Assembly: GCA_034509925.1 (NCBI GenBank)
Contig: CM067526.1
Location: forward strand, 4,467,501 to 4,531,500
Direction of reading: 5' to 3'
Origin: Hirudinaria manillensis
Lineage: Eukaryota; Annelida; Clitellata; Hirudinida; Hirudinidae
Length of the DNA stretch: 64,000 bases
The position numbers were made by a program, and so were the translations under genes. The notes under the pieces are model-generated. The model searched no databases. It saw only the letters and a list, made by a program, of their open reading frames with translations, and was not told the DNA's origin. Shown piece by piece: positions 62,322-64,000 of the stretch (positions are counted from its first letter, which is position 1; each line of letters opens with the position of its first letter).

Positions 62322-63909
62322 TGTCAGAAGTGGGATTTGAACCCACGCCCACATCAGTGGACCAGAATACTCTGCGTCGCAAAGCAAGGAAGAACCTTGA
62401 GTCTGGCGCCTTAGACCGCTCGGCCATCCTGACACGACGCCGAACAGGAACTCCAAACTCCCTACAGCCTCGCTCTACTCCTAACGAACGCCGTTTTTGG
62501 TCGTATCCAACAAAATCGCCTCCAAAGACTCCAGCGATTTCGATCCAACGGTTTCGCAAAACCCTTGTGTCAGAAGTGGGATTTGAACCCACGCCCACAT
62601 CAGTGGACCAGAATACTCTGCGTCGCAAAGCAAGGAAGAACCTTGAGTCTGGCGCCTTAGACCGCTCGGCCATCCTGACACGACGCCGAACAGGAACTCC
62701 AAACTCCCTACAGCCTCGCTCTACTCCTAACGAACGCCGTTTTTGGTCGTATCCAACAAAATCGCCTCCAAAGACTCCAGCGATTTCGATCCAACGGTTT
62801 CGCAAAACCCTTGTGTCAGAAGTGGGATTTGAACCCACGCCCACATCAGTGGACCAGAATACTCTGCGTCGCAAAGCAAGGAAGAACCTTGAGTCTGGCG
62901 CCTTAGACCGCTCGGCCATCCTGACACGACGCCGAACAGGAACTCCAAACTCCCTACAGCCTCGCTCTACTCCTAACGAACGCCGTTTTTGGTCGTATCC
63001 AACAAAATCGCCTCCAAAGACTCCAGCGATTTCGATCCAACGGTTTCGCAAAACCCTTGTGTCAGAAGTGGGATTTGAACCCACGCCCACATCAGTGGAC
63101 CAGAATACTCTGCGTCGCAAAGCAAGGAAGAACCTTGAGTCTGGCGCCTTAGACCGCTCGGCCATCCTGACACGACGCCGAACAGGAACTCCAAACTCCC
63201 TACAGCCTCGCTCTACTCCTAACGAACGACGTTTTTGGTCGTATCCAACAAAATCGCCTACAAAGACTCCAGCGATTTCGATCCAACGGTTTCGCAAAAC
63301 CCTTGTGTCAGAAGTGGGATTTGAACCCACGCCCACATCAGTGGACCAGAATACTCTGCGTCGCAAAGCAAGGAAGAACCTTGAGTCTGGCGCCTTAGAC
63401 CGCTCGGCCATCCTGACACGACGCCGAACAGGAACTCCAAACTCCCTACAGCCTCGCTCTACTCCTAACGAACGCCGTTTTTGGTCGTATCCAACAAAAT
63501 CGCCTCCAAAGACTCCAGCGATTTCGATCCAACGGTTTCGCAAAACCCTTGTGTCAGAAGTGGGATTTGAACCCACGCCCACATCAGTGGACCAGAATAC
63601 TCTGCGTCGCAAAGCAAGGAAGAACCTTGAGTCTGGCGCCTTAGACCGCTCGGCCATCCTGACACGACGCCGAACAGGAACTCCAAACTCCCTACAGCCT
63701 CGCTCTACTCCTAACGAACGCCGTTTTTGGTCGTATCCAACAAAATCGCCTCCAAAGACTCCAGCGATTTCGATCCAACGGTTTCGCAAAACCCTTGTGT
63801 CAGAAGTGGGATTTGAACCCACGCCCACATCAGTGGACCAGAATACTCTGCGTCGCAAAGCAAGGAAGAACCTTGAGTCTGGCGCCTTAGACCGCTCGGC
63901 CATCCTGAC
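62322..63909 (-). tRNA. Run of 7 intact tRNA-Leu(CAA) genes, units 166-172
   Basis: Genes at 62322-62433 plus 246k, k = 0 to 6, the last at 63798-63909. The 91 bases after it are spacer of the next unit, so the array continues beyond the window. Confidence 0.95.
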
Positions 63910-64000
63910 ACGACGCCGAACAGGAACTCCAAACTCCCTACAGCCTCGCTCTACTCCTAACGAACGCCGTTTTTGGTCGTATCCAACAAAATCGCCTACA

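Larger units (their letters stand above)
21556..64000 (-). repeat. Tandem array of a 246-bp unit, each with one tRNA-Leu(CAA) gene; 172 genes in window, open at right edge
   Basis: All units have the same orientation and are almost identical. The unit is a 112-bp tRNA gene plus a 134-bp spacer. Between the 5' ends of the first (21788) and last (63909) tRNA genes lie 42,121 bp, which equals 171 x 246 plus 55; the 55 is accounted for by a 49-bp duplication (unit 165), a 3-bp insertion (35815), six 1-bp insertions (near 22386, 26540, 38091, 42091, 45551, 60536) and three 1-bp deletions (near 25786, 38583, 62267). One spacer base about 50 bp past the tRNA 3' end is C or A on the plus strand, A in roughly 40 units. 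The array is clearly richer in GC than its flank. Confidence 0.97.

Noticed and set aside
21556-64000. CRISPR array
   Set aside because: The whole 246-bp unit is constant; there are no short repeats with variable spacers, and the setting is eukaryotic.

Overview
This window is nuclear DNA of a eukaryote, most likely an ecdysozoan animal and probably an arthropod. The left third is AT-rich and carries short spliced genes with GT-AG introns. One gene is a member of the fuseless family, which I know mainly from arthropods and nematodes. One promoter pairs a TATA box with a TCAGT-type initiator. I cannot name a species.

Left third (1-21,555), seven or eight genes with exons rebuilt by matching splice sites and codon phase. 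In order: the 5' part of NOC4L (ribosome small-subunit assembly, minus strand, running off the left edge); a short NudE/NDEL1-like dynein adaptor (minus); COX6B, a respiratory complex IV subunit (plus); a small secreted glycoprotein or possible prohormone of unknown family (minus); a secreted two-domain inhibitor of the potato inhibitor I/eglin type (plus); an 828-residue protein resembling the ciliary protein CFAP92/KIAA1257, with an RFX-type X-box in its promoter (plus); a fuseless-like multipass membrane protein (minus), whose stop codon is only 6 bp from that of the preceding gene; and a doubtful two-exon gene for a small basic protein. These genes look functionally unrelated and do not form an operon.

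Right two thirds (21,556-64,000): one uninterrupted head-to-tail array of a 246-bp unit that runs off the right edge. Each unit carries one minus-strand tRNA-Leu(CAA) gene of 112 bp with a 28-nt intron after position 37, A and B boxes, and a T4 Pol III terminator 6 nt past the discriminator. I count 172 tRNA genes. By coordinate bookkeeping plus the translated frames of both strands, 166 have no visible change in the tRNA body and six are altered. Because 246 = 3 x 82 and the unit lacks stops in two frames, the array produces spurious open frames of up to about 5,000 codons on both strands; none is a gene.

The array is the outstanding feature: a tRNA gene amplified as if it were a satellite, still nearly uniform, with the damage concentrated at the left edge and in a few internal units.
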